A stretch of DNA of 64,000 nucleotides from an uncultured Clostridia bacterium (GCA_947167965.1 CAMVJW010000002.1:1-64000), one strand, 5' to 3'. Shown: positions 18,724 through 29,470, numbered from the stretch's first letter. Program-made: numbers and translations. Notes: generated from the letters alone by a model not told the origin.

Positions 18724-20634
18724 CTAAGCTCTAATTATTTCACCAGTAAGCAAATTAAGCATAACATTATCACCTGTTTTTAATGTTTTAGTTGCTATTT
18801 TAGTTCCAACAATTGCTGGTAATCCAAATTCACGTGCCACAATTGCTGCATGTGACATAGCTCCACCATGATCAGTAATTAGTGCTTTTGCTTTTCTCAT
18901 TAATGGAACATAACTTGGGCTTGTCATTGGACAGACAAGAATTACATCATCTTCAATTTGCTTTGTTGAATCTGTTACAACCTCAACTTTTCCATTAACA
19001 AAGTGGTGATTTCCATTTGAAGCAACAATTCCTTTTAATATACCTTCTGCAGATTTGAATAACACATATCTATTATATAGTTCGTCAGTTTGTTCTTTTG
19101 AAAGATTTCTACTACTTTTTCCGTCATAATACCAACCATAATCAATTTTAGAAAATGATTTATTTATGTATTTTCTTGATCTCATCATCCATTCTTTTCT
19201 TTCGTCCATATATTTTATTAATTTTTTCAGTAGTTCTAAAGATTTTAATTCTTCTTTAGTTAGATTATGTTCTCTTAAAAGTTCTTTTCTCTTTTCTAAA
19301 AAATCTATTTTAGGTGATATTTCTCCATTTAATAATTTAGCTCTTTCGAAAAAATAGCTTTCTGCTTCTGCTAAACTTTTAGTACCACTATATCCATCGC
19401 AAATCCAATCATTTATCTTTGCCATTTTTTTATAGTCATCTAATTCAACTAATTCCCTATCTAGTCTATTTAAAAATGTTTCTTCTTCAGGAGTTGAAAA
19501 AGCTGCAATTATCTTTCTTTTTATTTCATTATCAAATCTATTTAATCTATGAAGAATTTCGGTTTCTGCTCCATAAAGAGCAAATTCGGCCCATTCCGTT
19601 TGATAAAAAGCAGATACTAACTCTCCTTTATTCTTAAATTCACTCCATCTTTTTATATCTTCATCTATATTAATGTTTTTTTCATAATACTTAAAGATTT
19701 CACTACAGAATTTAGTAAAATCTTCTGCTTTATTTAGCCAAACCATTTGATGATTACTAAATAAGCATAGTGTTTTTGGAGGTTTAGGAAGTTTTTCATT
19801 ACTATTTAACATTTCAAAAAATAATTCAATTCCAGCAAAAAAATCACTCATATATTTTGGCTCTGCCTTTGATGGCCCCCAGTAGAACAACTCTTCTATT
19901 TCACCTAATTTTATTTCATTTTTTTCAATAGATACCTCTGTTGTAATTGGCCTTGATTGTAATATATATATTTTTTCATCTGATATAGCATATTCTATAT
20001 CTTGTGGTATTCCATTATAGATTTCAACAATTTTTATAATATTATTTTCCAATTCTTCAATATTAAAAGGAATTGTGTCTTTTTTAAGTTCTTTATTTAT
20101 AATAATTTGTATAGGGTCTTTTTTGCCACTTACTAAATCTTCTCCTAACCCCTCAACATACTCTGTAATAATTTCATTTTCTCCTGTGATAGGATTTTTA
20201 GAAAATGCTACCCCTGCATATTTTGCATCTACCATTTTTTGAACAATTACAGCTATATCAAAAACATCTTCTCTTTCAGCATAACTAATTACCCTATCTT
20301 TTTTTGAATTATGGCATTCATTGATTTTGTCAATTATATTATCACTTTTTATATTTAAAAATGATTCAAATTGCCCAGCCCAAGATTCGTTTTCAGCATC
20401 TTCTACCATTGCTGAAGACCTTACTGCATATAAACAATCTTTTTCTATTAGCTTTTCTATTTTCCTAATAGAATTATTTGTTAGTTCATTATCTTTAAAG
20501 GCCTTTGTTGAAACTACAAATCCTTCTGGAACTGAAAATCCATTTTGTGTTAGTATTGCTAAATTTCTAGCTTTACCTCCAATGAATTTAGAATTAATAT
20601 CTACATCTTTAAAACTAATTATTTCATTATCCAT
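18724..20634 (-). CDS. PEP-utilising / PPDK-like enzyme (ATP-grasp plus phosphohistidine domain)
   Basis: N-terminal FIGGKARNLAILTQNGFSVPEGFVVSTKAF, YAVRSSAMVEDAENESWAGQFESFLN; C-terminal ALITDHGGAMSHAAIVAREFGLPAIVGT. Confidence 0.85.
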   Translation of the reverse strand: MDNEIISFKDVDINSKFIGGKARNLAILTQNGFSVPEGFVVSTKAFKDNELTNNSIRKIEKLIEKDCLYAVRSSAMVEDAENESWAGQFESFLNIKSDNIIDKINECHNSKKDRVISYAEREDVFDIAVIVQKMVDAKYAGVAFSKNPITGENEIITEYVEGLGEDLVSGKKDPIQIIINKELKKDTIPFNIEELENNIIKIVEIYNGIPQDIEYAISDEKIYILQSRPITTEVSIEKNEIKLGEIEELFYWGPSKAEPKYMSDFFAGIELFFEMLNSNEKLPKPPKTLCLFSNHQMVWLNKAEDFTKFCSEIFKYYEKNINIDEDIKRWSEFKNKGELVSAFYQTEWAEFALYGAETEILHRLNRFDNEIKRKIIAAFSTPEEETFLNRLDRELVELDDYKKMAKINDWICDGYSGTKSLAEAESYFFERAKLLNGEISPKIDFLEKRKELLREHNLTKEELKSLELLKKLIKYMDERKEWMMRSRKYINKSFSKIDYGWYYDGKSSRNLSKEQTDELYNRYVLFKSAEGILKGIVASNGNHHFVNGKVEVVTDSTKQIEDDVILVCPMTSPSYVPLMRKAKALITDHGGAMSHAAIVAREFGLPAIVGTKIATKTLKTGDNVMLNLLTGEIIRA

Positions 20635-20723
20635 TTAGTAACCCCTTTTTTATGAGCATTTATTTGCTATATAGCTTTTATTCAACTTGATTAGCAAACT
20701 TGTATATTGGAATTCCTACTTTA

Positions 20724-21527
20724 TTATTTTTTACTCAATAACTCTTCTAATGGTTTAAATTCTTCTGAATTATCTATTTTTTCTTCTATATATTTGTCAT
20801 CTTTCCAGTATGATTTTAATCCATATGCTTCAATGCCATAATGTGATGCATCACTTGTTATTAACCTATATTTATCTTCTATTATTTCTAAAGCAGTACA
20901 ATTAGACATTGATAATCCTACCTGGCTACTCGTTTTTAGTAATTCTCTAACATTTTCTTTTCTACCTGGTTCATCACAATGTGGTACAAATAATCCATCA
21001 ACAAATCCTAAGCATTCCATACCTATAAGTGGTTGGTCATTTCCATATTTTATTTTTAAAGAATCGGATGAACACTCTTTAAACCAACAATTTGCTCCTG
21101 CAGAAAGTCCACACATTACTTTACCATTTTCCCAAGCTTGCTTTAATATTATATCAAATCCAGTTTCTTTCCACATTTTAATCATATCAAGTGTATTTCC
21201 ACCACCTTCATATATAATATCAGCCCAGTCAACTAACTCCATAACTTTATTTTTATTCTTTAAATCAATACTTTTTAAATCTTTGCATTCACATCCATAT
21301 CTTAGTTTATATATATTTTCCATTGTTCTAAAATATTTTTCTTGTGCATATTCATCTAATTGGGAATGGGCTAAAAATAAGAAGTTTGGTTTAGACTTTT
21401 CAGTAAGTTTTATAATTTCAATATCCATAGGTCCTGTTTCATAAGGATCATATGTACCATCTTTATTTAATCTGCCATTTAGTCCTCCTCCAATTGCAAC
21501 TATTTTTTTATTTCTCATTGTTAGCAC
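20724..21527 (-). CDS. Peptidase E-like (S51) protein
   Basis: KIVAIGGGLNGR...DIIYEGGGNTLDMIKMWKETG...VMCGLSAGANCWF. Confidence 0.85.
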   Translation of the reverse strand: MLTMRNKKIVAIGGGLNGRLNKDGTYDPYETGPMDIEIIKLTEKSKPNFLFLAHSQLDEYAQEKYFRTMENIYKLRYGCECKDLKSIDLKNKNKVMELVDWADIIYEGGGNTLDMIKMWKETGFDIILKQAWENGKVMCGLSAGANCWFKECSSDSLKIKYGNDQPLIGMECLGFVDGLFVPHCDEPGRKENVRELLKTSSQVGLSMSNCTALEIIEDKYRLITSDASHYGIEAYGLKSYWKDDKYIEEKIDNSEEFKPLEELLSKK

Positions 21528-21620
21528 CTCACCTTAATTCATATATTTTTTCATTATTTTTATAAATTTTTTTCAATACCATTAAAACAGTTTATATCTC
21601 CTTTGATCTTAAAAAGATAT

Positions 21621-22130
21621 TTATATTTTATCTAATTCATCTATCTTTTTATATAATATATTCCACTCTTCATCAAAATCAAAATATCCTTTTATTTTCT
21701 TTCCTTCCAATATAAGTGGAAGCCAGTATTTATCATCAGGAAACATCTTATCATAAGGAATATTCTCAATATCAAACCATTTAGGATTCATTTCTTCGCT
21801 TTCAGTTGGCTCTCCTTCCCACTCACTGACTATATATAAATGAAACCTTACTTTTTCCTTTTTTCCTTTGAAAAATTCATCAAAATCTACTAATCCTACT
21901 TTTTCATATTTTATAGGAGTAACTAATATTTCTTCTTGTGTTTCTCTTATCATTGCTTCTTCTGGTGTTTCCCCATTTTTGATTTTTCCACCAATTCCAT
22001 TATATTTACCTTCTCCAAAACTTCTTTTTTTCATAGCAAGTAATATCTTATTTTCTTTTTTTAGTAAGCATAATGTTGTTTCCAATATTTCCATATTTGC
22101 TTCTCCTTCTATTATAATAAAAATATTCAA
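21621..22130 (-). CDS. NUDIX hydrolase (8-oxo-dGTP diphosphatase-like)
   Basis: GIGGKIKNGETPEEAMIRETQEEI Nudix box. Confidence 0.92.
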   Translation of the reverse strand: MNIFIIIEGEANMEILETTLCLLKKENKILLAMKKRSFGEGKYNGIGGKIKNGETPEEAMIRETQEEILVTPIKYEKVGLVDFDEFFKGKKEKVRFHLYIVSEWEGEPTESEEMNPKWFDIENIPYDKMFPDDKYWLPLILEGKKIKGYFDFDEEWNILYKKIDELDKI

Positions 22131-22170
22131 ATTATATTTATTTAAAATTTATATATTGTAAATTTTATAA

Positions 22171-22938
22171 TTATTTATCTAAATTAATATTTTCACAAAT
22201 ACAGTTATCACAATATTTTTTTGCATATTCCAAATCTTCTTCATTTCTAACTGTCCAACCTAAAATTATCATCTTTTTTCTTAATTTTTTAATTCTATTA
22301 TTTGGTAAATCTTTAAAATTATATGATATAAAATCTGGTTTTGTAAAAATATTAAATAACATTCTACTTAAAAATACTTTCTTTATAATATTCATTTTTT
22401 TATTTTTTAAATTTGATGCTAATTGTCCTCTTATTGCACTTGGAAAATTCTTTTTAAAGTATCTAATTGAAAAAGGATTAAAACTCTTTATAGCATATTT
22501 CCCTCTATAATTCTTTAAAATTCTAATTGTCTCTTTTTCGAGCTTTCTATCTTTGTTCTCTGATTTAAGTTCTATAATTACTGAAACTTGCCCATTGATT
22601 AAATCTAATACTTCTTCTAATAATGGAATTCTTTGATTGGTCCCCAATAGGTGTATTTCTTCCAATTCACTAGAATTTATTTCTTCTATTTTTTTATCAA
22701 TCCCTGTCATTCTTTTTAAGTTTTCATCATGAAAAACAATAACTTTTCCATCCTTTAATATACGTACATCTAATTCTATTATCAAATCATTCTTAATTGC
22801 TTCTTTAAATGCTAACATTGAATTTTCTGGTATACCATTTTTAATATTATGATATCCTCTATGTGCAATTAAACTATAAGTTAGAAACTCAGTCTCTCTC
22901 ATTATATTTCTCCTAATATTATATTTTACAATTATCAA
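22171..22938 (-). CDS. Glycerophosphodiester phosphodiesterase
   Basis: LIAHRGYHNIKNGIPENSMLAFKEAIKNDLIIELDVRILKDGKVIVFHDENLKRMTG; likely start near 22902. Confidence 0.92.
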   Translation of the reverse strand: MIIVKYNIRRNIMRETEFLTYSLIAHRGYHNIKNGIPENSMLAFKEAIKNDLIIELDVRILKDGKVIVFHDENLKRMTGIDKKIEEINSSELEEIHLLGTNQRIPLLEEVLDLINGQVSVIIELKSENKDRKLEKETIRILKNYRGKYAIKSFNPFSIRYFKKNFPSAIRGQLASNLKNKKMNIIKKVFLSRMLFNIFTKPDFISYNFKDLPNNRIKKLRKKMIILGWTVRNEEDLEYAKKYCDNCICENINLDK

Positions 22939-23482
22939 TATAATACTCCAGTATTTTCCTATCTCTTAATGAAATAAATTTCATCCTATAAACATCATAG
23001 TCTTTTGAATAAGTTGAAGATTCTAAGTTATTATAGCTATCTTTAATTAATTCTAAAGCTTCCTTTGGTTCTACCCAGATTAATTTTGCTCCTTCACTTT
23101 TTTCTTTTACAGTCAAATCTAACATTTTACTATCTTCTAATACTTTAGCCACAAAAATATGTGATAATTGTTTTGCATTTTTTAAAGTTATATATTCTAC
23201 AGTTATTCCTAGTTTTTTAACTATTTGAATTTTACATCCTGTTTCTTCTAATGCTTCTCTTAAAAATCCTTCTTCTGGTTCTTCTTTATCTTCTATTCCT
23301 CCACCTATAAGCTTATATTCATTAGTATTATATTTAGCTTGAACTGCAATTTTTCCTTTGTCATTTATTATAATTCCTCTTGCTGCTATTCTTGTTTTAT
23401 ATTCTTTTACTTCTTTTTCTTCCATTCCTATGTCTTTGTCTGTTAATTCAAATAAAATATCCATTGTTTTTTCCTCATACAT
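22919..23482 (-). CDS. NUDIX hydrolase
   Basis: LIGGGIEDKEEPEEGFLREALEETGC. Confidence 0.9.
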   Translation of the reverse strand: MYEEKTMDILFELTDKDIGMEEKEVKEYKTRIAARGIIINDKGKIAVQAKYNTNEYKLIGGGIEDKEEPEEGFLREALEETGCKIQIVKKLGITVEYITLKNAKQLSHIFVAKVLEDSKMLDLTVKEKSEGAKLIWVEPKEALELIKDSYNNLESSTYSKDYDVYRMKFISLRDRKILEYYIDNCKI

Positions 23483-23558
23483 ATTTCATAATATTTTAGA
23501 TATACTTTAACAATCCTTGTATTATTATAAAATTATTATATTCTTTTTATATTTCATT

Positions 23559-24487
23559 TTAATAGTTTTGATTTCTACACAAATGATATGGCTTTACTAT
23601 TGATTTTACCTTTTTAGAAGCACAAAAGAAAAAATCATTTATATCAATTGCATTAATATTTTCCATCTTATTTTTTATATAATCAATTACAACTATCATA
23701 CTAGCTCTTATTTCTACTTCATATTCAGAAGAATAATCCATTTCAATTCTATTATCTACAATATTTGATAATTCTTCATTATATTCAGTTATTCCTAGAG
23801 CTCTCATTGTTTGTGGTATCTTGTAGTCTGCACACCCAGACAAATGAGAATAACATACTTCAATTTTTTCAAATCTTTCTCTTAGGCGAAGTATATCAGA
23901 TGTTAGTAATTGTGCCAATTTATATAAATAAATTATCTTTCCTTTATATTCTCTTTCATCTTTGAAAGATGTAAAATTGTTGATAATTATTTCAAATAGT
24001 TCGTTGTCACTATGTACTTGATAAATGTACTTATAAAAATTTCCATTCATTTTTTCTTTTACAACTTTGCTAATTTGAGCTATAGCTTCATGCCTCTCTT
24101 TAATTAAAGGAATCTCTACATTTCCTTTAAGTATAGTCTTAAATTCTTCATAAGTTATATCATATAAATCTGCTATACTCTTATCTTTAACGTATTTTAA
24201 CATTGCATAAAGCAATGCATCTAATCCATCTTTTTCTCCTACTTCTGTATTTATAGTCCATTTTGGTTCTCCCCAAAATGAATAATCTATTGCTTCATAA
24301 AGAAGAAAAAAATTTACAATTTTTCTATACCTAAATCTAGAATATTGTATGGATTGCTACTAAGCCAATGTTTAAGTTCTTTATTATCAATTGTATCTAT
24401 AAATTTATTTAATCTTTCATAATTAATTTTTACAAATTTTGCATTATCCATAACATATTTGCAACTATCTACTATTTTTTCTAGCAT
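23559..24487 (-). pseudogene. Queuosine salvage protein (Qng1/DUF2419-like), frameshifted
   Basis: Frame 1 from ATG 24487: MLEKIVDSCKYVMDNAKFVKINYERLNKFIDTIDNKELKHWLSSNPYNILDLGIEKL*; other frame: FRYRKIVNFFLLYEAIDYSFWGEPKWTINTEVGEKDGLDALLYAMLKYVKD... continuing to 23559. Confidence 0.7.
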
Positions 24488-24534
24488 ATTTGTTTCCTCT
24501 CAATTGTTTAAATTTTATTTATATTTAATACATA

Positions 24535-25065
24535 CTATTCTTTTTTTAAGCCAACATTATCTTTAATAAATCCTATAATTGAACATATTACTATAATTGA
24601 TTCTAAAATTATTCCCATTATTGATACTATATAAATATTATAAGCTAGCCACATTAGCCCTGAAATTATACCAAGTAATTTATATCTTTTAACATTTTTT
24701 TGAAACAATGCAAATGTTGTAATTAAAGTTGCCACAACTGATAATAAACTAAGTGGCCCATTATATGTAAATATAGTAAGTACTATTATTAATATAATAG
24801 AAACTATTAATATTGGCATATCCAACTTTTTGTTTTTCTTTTTTTCTTGGAATAAAAATGTTAAATCTCGTAACATCGTTATAACCGCCATTGCAGCACC
24901 TGTATAACCATTTAGCATATACATTGCAATTGTTTGACCAATATCTGCTACAAAATTTGCAAAAAGTATTTTCTCCCTTTTTTTTAGTAAATAGCTTGAA
25001 CTCAAAACTCCATAATAAATTACCGTAATTACTTGAGAAATAATATATATTGTGTTTATTTCCAT
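24535..25065 (-). CDS. YgjV-like inner membrane protein (copy B)
   Basis: 176 aa membrane protein, nearly identical to the adjacent ORF. Confidence 0.75.
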   Translation of the reverse strand: MEINTIYIISQVITVIYYGVLSSSYLLKKREKILFANFVADIGQTIAMYMLNGYTGAAMAVITMLRDLTFLFQEKKKNKKLDMPILIVSIILIIVLTIFTYNGPLSLLSVVATLITTFALFQKNVKRYKLLGIISGLMWLAYNIYIVSIMGIILESIIVICSIIGFIKDNVGLKKE

Positions 25066-25113
25066 CTTTTTTATTTGTTTCCTCTCATTTGTTTAGATTT
25101 TATTTAAAATATA

Positions 25114-25668
25114 TCATTCTTTTTCTAAGCCAGCATTATCTTTAATAAATCCTATAATTGAACATATTACTAAAATTGATTCTAAAATTATTCCCATTAT
25201 TGATACTATAAATATGTTATAAGCTAACCACATTAGACCAGCAATTATACCAAGTAATTTATATCTTTTAACATTTTTTTGCCATAAAGCAAATGTTGTA
25301 ATTAGAGTTGCTCCAACTGATAATAAACTAAGTGGTCCATTATATGTAAATATAGTAAGGACTATTATTAATATAATAGAAACTATTAGTATTGGCATAT
25401 CCAACTTTTTGTTTTTCTTTTTTTCTTGGAATAAAAATGCTATATCTCGTAACATCATTATAACCGCCATTGCAGCACCTGTATAGCCATTTAGCATGCA
25501 CATTGCAGTTGTTTGACCAATATGTGCTACAAAATTTGCTAAAAGAATTTTTTCCCTTTTCTTTAGTAAATAGCTTGAACTCAAAACTCCATAATAAATT
25601 ACCGTAATTACTTGAGAAATAATATATATTGTGTTTATTTCCATCTTTTTTCCTCCTATTTTTAACAT
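25114..25668 (-). CDS. YgjV-like inner membrane protein (copy A)
   Basis: MEINTIYIISQVITVIYYGVLSSSYLLKKREKILLANFVAHIGQTTAMCMLNGYTGAAMAV...; tandem paralogue. Confidence 0.75.
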   Translation of the reverse strand: MLKIGGKKMEINTIYIISQVITVIYYGVLSSSYLLKKREKILLANFVAHIGQTTAMCMLNGYTGAAMAVIMMLRDIAFLFQEKKKNKKLDMPILIVSIILIIVLTIFTYNGPLSLLSVGATLITTFALWQKNVKRYKLLGIIAGLMWLAYNIFIVSIMGIILESILVICSIIGFIKDNAGLEKE

Positions 25669-25768
25669 TTATTTATAAATAAAATATAAATTAAAAACTT
25701 ATTAATGTATTAATATATTTAAACTATCATCTAAAAATACATAATTATCCATTGTTTTTTTAATACTA

Positions 25769-25806
25769 TCATAAAAGCAAGTGATTTTCAACCAATCACT
25801 TGCTTA
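25769..25806 (-). terminator. Terminator hairpin, AAGCAAGTGATT family
   Basis: aaaagcaagtgattttcaaccaatcacttgctta; located 3' of the 25849 CDS. Confidence 0.7.
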
Positions 25807-25848
25807 TTTGTAAATAACTTTTAAAAGTGTTATTATTTTTTTAATCAT

Positions 25849-26397
25849 TTAGCTAAAATTACTATAAATTCTTTTTATTTTTTCAAAGAGATATAATCTA
25901 TCTTCTTTAAATACTATACTTTCATCTTGATTTTTTATCATGCTTATAACATCATCTATATAAAACCATTTAACCTCAGATAGTTCTTCTTTTTGAATAA
26001 TAAATTCATCTTCTTTTTTATTACATATTACATAATAGAATTTTGTTATTCTTGAATTTTGTTTAAGCTTTTTTACTTCCATTTCTTCAAATAAATGAAG
26101 CTCATTAATAGATATTTTTAATCCAATTTCTTCATTTATTTCTCTTAAAGCTGCTTGTTCTATTTCTTCGTCAGCATCTACATGTCCTGCACACAGTGCC
26201 CATTTATTAGGTTCAAATCTTTTATTTGCACTTCTTTTTTGTAATAGTATTTGTTTTTTATCATTAATTATTAAAATTCCTACTTCCCAATGTAATAGAT
26301 TTAAATCATGTACTTTTTCTTTATCCATTATTTTTCCTGTAAAATTTCCATTTTCATCAATAACTTTTATAAGCTCCATATACTGTATTCCTTCCAT
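25849..26397 (-). CDS. NUDIX hydrolase (IPP isomerase-like)
   Basis: LIKVIDENGNFTGKIMDKEKVHDLNLLHWEVGILIIND...CAGHVDADEEIEQAALREINEEIG. Confidence 0.9.
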   Translation of the reverse strand: MEGIQYMELIKVIDENGNFTGKIMDKEKVHDLNLLHWEVGILIINDKKQILLQKRSANKRFEPNKWALCAGHVDADEEIEQAALREINEEIGLKISINELHLFEEMEVKKLKQNSRITKFYYVICNKKEDEFIIQKEELSEVKWFYIDDVISMIKNQDESIVFKEDRLYLFEKIKRIYSNFS

Positions 26398-26419
26398 TCT
26401 TAATCCTATTCAATCTTCT

Positions 26420-27664
26420 TTACCATACAATATTTTCTTCCATACTTTCAATTGTATCTCTTTTTCTAATTAATTTTGTAGAATTATCATATAACATTAT
26501 TTCAGCAGGTCTTGGTCTTCCTGTATAATTTGAAGCCATCGAATATCCATAAGCTCCTGCATTATGTACAAGTATTATATCTCCTACTGATGGCAAATTT
26601 AATGTTCTATTTTTTCCTATAATATCTCCACTTTCACAAATATTACCACATATGTTTGCTTCAATTATTTGAGTATTTCTAGGTTCAAGAAGTGTTATTT
26701 CATGATATGAGTCATACATTGAAGGTCTAACGAGTTCATTCATTCCTATATCTGTACCAATCCAATATGTATCATTTTCACATTTTATTGCATTAACATT
26801 TCCCATCAGTATTCCTGCTTCACATGGAATAAATCTTCCTATTTCAAATTTAAATTCTTTTATAGATAGATATTCATCAGCAAATTGTTTTAATTCTACT
26901 TTTAGCTTGCTAGCTAATAAATCTAAATTTAGAGGTTTTTCTGATTCTTTATATGGTACACCAAACCCACCTCCTAAATCTATTATCTTTATATTTTTGA
27001 AATATTTTTTTACTATACGTAATCCTGATTTTACACCATCCATGTATTCATCAATTTTATCATCTAAAAACAAACTCCCTAAATGTTGATGTATTCCAAT
27101 TAAATTCAAATCATATTTTTTAACAGTATTTAGTAATTCTGGTATATTTTGCTCACACACTCCAAATTTTGTCTCTTTTCCTGAAGTAATAACTTTCTCA
27201 TCATGTCCAACCCCTGTTGTTCCAGGATTTATTCTAATCATAATATCTGTATTTGGATATAGTTTTCCCCAAGTTTCAACTTGAGAAATTGAGTCTAAAC
27301 AAATTAATATGTTAGAATCATGAATCAATTTCATCTCTTCTTTATCAATATTATTACAAACATATAGTATTTCTTCATTTTTAAATCCACATTTTCTATT
27401 TATTGATAACTCAAGGGGAGACATGCAATCAACATAAAGGCCCTCTTCTGTTACTATTTTTAAAATCTTTGGATTATTATTAGCTTTTGGTGAATAATGT
27501 ATATTTACTAATATGCCATTCAATTCATTTTCAATATTTTCCTTAAATTGTTTCATTTGTTTTGTTCTATCTATTAGAATATCTTCATCATATAAATATA
27601 CTGGTGAACCATATTTCATTATTTCTTGTAAATTATTTTTAATTTTTTTAATTGTATTTTCCAT
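26420..27664 (-). CDS. Diaminopimelate/ornithine decarboxylase-like PLP enzyme
   Basis: GSPVYLYDEDIL...YSPKANNNPKILKIVTEEGLYVDCMSPLEL...IRINPGTTGVGHDEKVITSGKETKFG...CESGDIIGKNRTL...HNAGAYGYSMASNYTGRPRPAEI. Confidence 0.9.
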   Translation of the reverse strand: MENTIKKIKNNLQEIMKYGSPVYLYDEDILIDRTKQMKQFKENIENELNGILVNIHYSPKANNNPKILKIVTEEGLYVDCMSPLELSINRKCGFKNEEILYVCNNIDKEEMKLIHDSNILICLDSISQVETWGKLYPNTDIMIRINPGTTGVGHDEKVITSGKETKFGVCEQNIPELLNTVKKYDLNLIGIHQHLGSLFLDDKIDEYMDGVKSGLRIVKKYFKNIKIIDLGGGFGVPYKESEKPLNLDLLASKLKVELKQFADEYLSIKEFKFEIGRFIPCEAGILMGNVNAIKCENDTYWIGTDIGMNELVRPSMYDSYHEITLLEPRNTQIIEANICGNICESGDIIGKNRTLNLPSVGDIILVHNAGAYGYSMASNYTGRPRPAEIMLYDNSTKLIRKRDTIESMEENIVW

Positions 27665-27722
27665 ATTTACCCCTTATAGCTTATTAAAATTGTTTTTTCT
27701 TTTACATTTGGTATATTCTAGC

Positions 27723-27763
27723 ATAAAAGCAAGTGATTTTCAACTAATCCCTTGCTTTTATAC
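27723..27763 (-). terminator. Terminator hairpin, AAGCAAGTGATT family
   Basis: aaaagcaagtgattttcaactaatcccttgctttta. Confidence 0.65.
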
Positions 27764-27774
27764 TCTACTTTTTT

Positions 27775-28788
27775 CTATAATTCTACCTTACTTCCAATAT
27801 TTTTATCATTTGCTTTATCAATTAATCTAATCGCGGTTGCCAAATCTTGTATAAATAATCCTACAGAATCAAAAATCGTAATATCATTTTCTGAATTTCT
27901 TCCTTTTAATTTTCCTAAAATTACATCTCCTAATTCTCCATCAAATTTATTAATAATATTCTTTCTATATGCTGTTTGAGCTTCTCCATGTTCAAAACAT
28001 AATTTTTCATCATCAGCAAATTTTATAGAATTTATAAATAAATTTTCATCTATTTCTTGTTGCCCAACTAATCCTGCTCCCATACAACTAAAATGTGTTC
28101 CTTTACTGACCCAACTTTTATCAATTAGTGCTTTTTCAGATGGTGTTGCAGTTATAATAATATCACTCTTTTTAGTTACTTCTTTAATATCCTCTACACA
28201 AAATAATTTTGCTTTTAATGTACTCCCTGACTCTATTAATAATTCTTCAACTTCCTTTTTAAATGATGATAGTTCATTATTTTGAATTTTTCTTCTAGAA
28301 TTAAAAATATATACATTTTCAATTGTTGGTATTAAAAGTAAAGTTGCAGCTGTGGAATATTTTGCAATATTTCCAGAACCCACTATTAATAAATTTTTAG
28401 AATTTTTTCTACCTAAATATTTTGCTCCAATCGCCGCAGCTGCACCAGTTCTATATGATGTTATTGGTGCAGCATTAAAAATGGCAATTGGCTCTCCTGT
28501 TTTGTCATTACATATTAAACCAGTTGCATTTACTACCGGCAAACCCTTTAAAGAATTATTTTCATTATATGATAGCAGTTTTAATCCATATGTATTACTA
28601 TCCATTAAATTTCCAGATCTTATATCTAGGTCAAATACACCGTGCTCATACTCATAAAATACTATTGGCCAAGCATTTCCTTTTTTTTCACTTTTTTGTT
28701 TATATGCCTCTTCAACTGCTTCAATTGCAATTTTTAAATTTATTATTTTTTTTATATCTTTTTCACTTAATACTTTCATTTCGCTCAT
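27775..28788 (-). CDS. Ornithine cyclodeaminase / mu-crystallin family protein
   Basis: LSEKDIKKIINLKIAIEAVEEAY...TSYRTGAAAAIGAKYLGRKNSKNLLIVGSGNIAKY...FADDEKLCFEHGE. Confidence 0.9.
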   Translation of the reverse strand: MSEMKVLSEKDIKKIINLKIAIEAVEEAYKQKSEKKGNAWPIVFYEYEHGVFDLDIRSGNLMDSNTYGLKLLSYNENNSLKGLPVVNATGLICNDKTGEPIAIFNAAPITSYRTGAAAAIGAKYLGRKNSKNLLIVGSGNIAKYSTAATLLLIPTIENVYIFNSRRKIQNNELSSFKKEVEELLIESGSTLKAKLFCVEDIKEVTKKSDIIITATPSEKALIDKSWVSKGTHFSCMGAGLVGQQEIDENLFINSIKFADDEKLCFEHGEAQTAYRKNIINKFDGELGDVILGKLKGRNSENDITIFDSVGLFIQDLATAIRLIDKANDKNIGSKVEL

Positions 28789-28834
28789 TTTTCCTCCTAA
28801 TATTATAAAGTTTGCACTAAATTAAACTTTTTGC

Positions 28835-29389
28835 TTACTTGTTCTTTAGTTTACTTATTAGCTTTTTATATATTGGTCTAATAAATTCACACATTGTTTC
28901 ATCAGTTGCTTCATTTAATTCAATCCATTTAACTCCTTTTGATTCATCTTCTTTATATCTTAATTGTTCTCTTTCATCTGCTTCTAATAGAAATAATACA
29001 TCTAAATGCAAATGTGATGAAACATATTTCCCACGCTTAATATGCCCATCTATAGCTACAGATTGAATTGAAAAAATATTTTCATCCAATACCTTTGTTT
29101 TTAATCCTGTTTCTTCTTCTACTTCGCGAACCGCAACTGCAAGCATATTTTCTTCACCATCTGCATGTCCACCAGGAATAATCCACCCATCAAAAATATT
29201 ATGATAAACCACAATCATTTTTGTTCTATCTTTGTTAACAACAAGAGCTGACCCTGTAAAATGTCCAAAAATGTTCTTTCTTGTTAATACATCATCAAAT
29301 TTTTCAATAAAATCTAGCATCTGTTTTTTATCTAACTCTTCTTGTTCATTATAAGGTTTATATTTTTCAATTTGTTCTTTTAATCCCAT
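28835..29389 (-). CDS. NUDIX hydrolase
   Basis: IIPGGHADGEENMLAVAVREVEEETGL. Confidence 0.92.
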   Translation of the reverse strand: MGLKEQIEKYKPYNEQEELDKKQMLDFIEKFDDVLTRKNIFGHFTGSALVVNKDRTKMIVVYHNIFDGWIIPGGHADGEENMLAVAVREVEEETGLKTKVLDENIFSIQSVAIDGHIKRGKYVSSHLHLDVLFLLEADEREQLRYKEDESKGVKWIELNEATDETMCEFIRPIYKKLISKLKNK

Positions 29390-29470
29390 TTTTATTTATT
29401 TCCCTTCTATATGTATAATAAAAAGCCCTATACCTATTATTCCCTATACCTATTATTAATAATTTAAATT

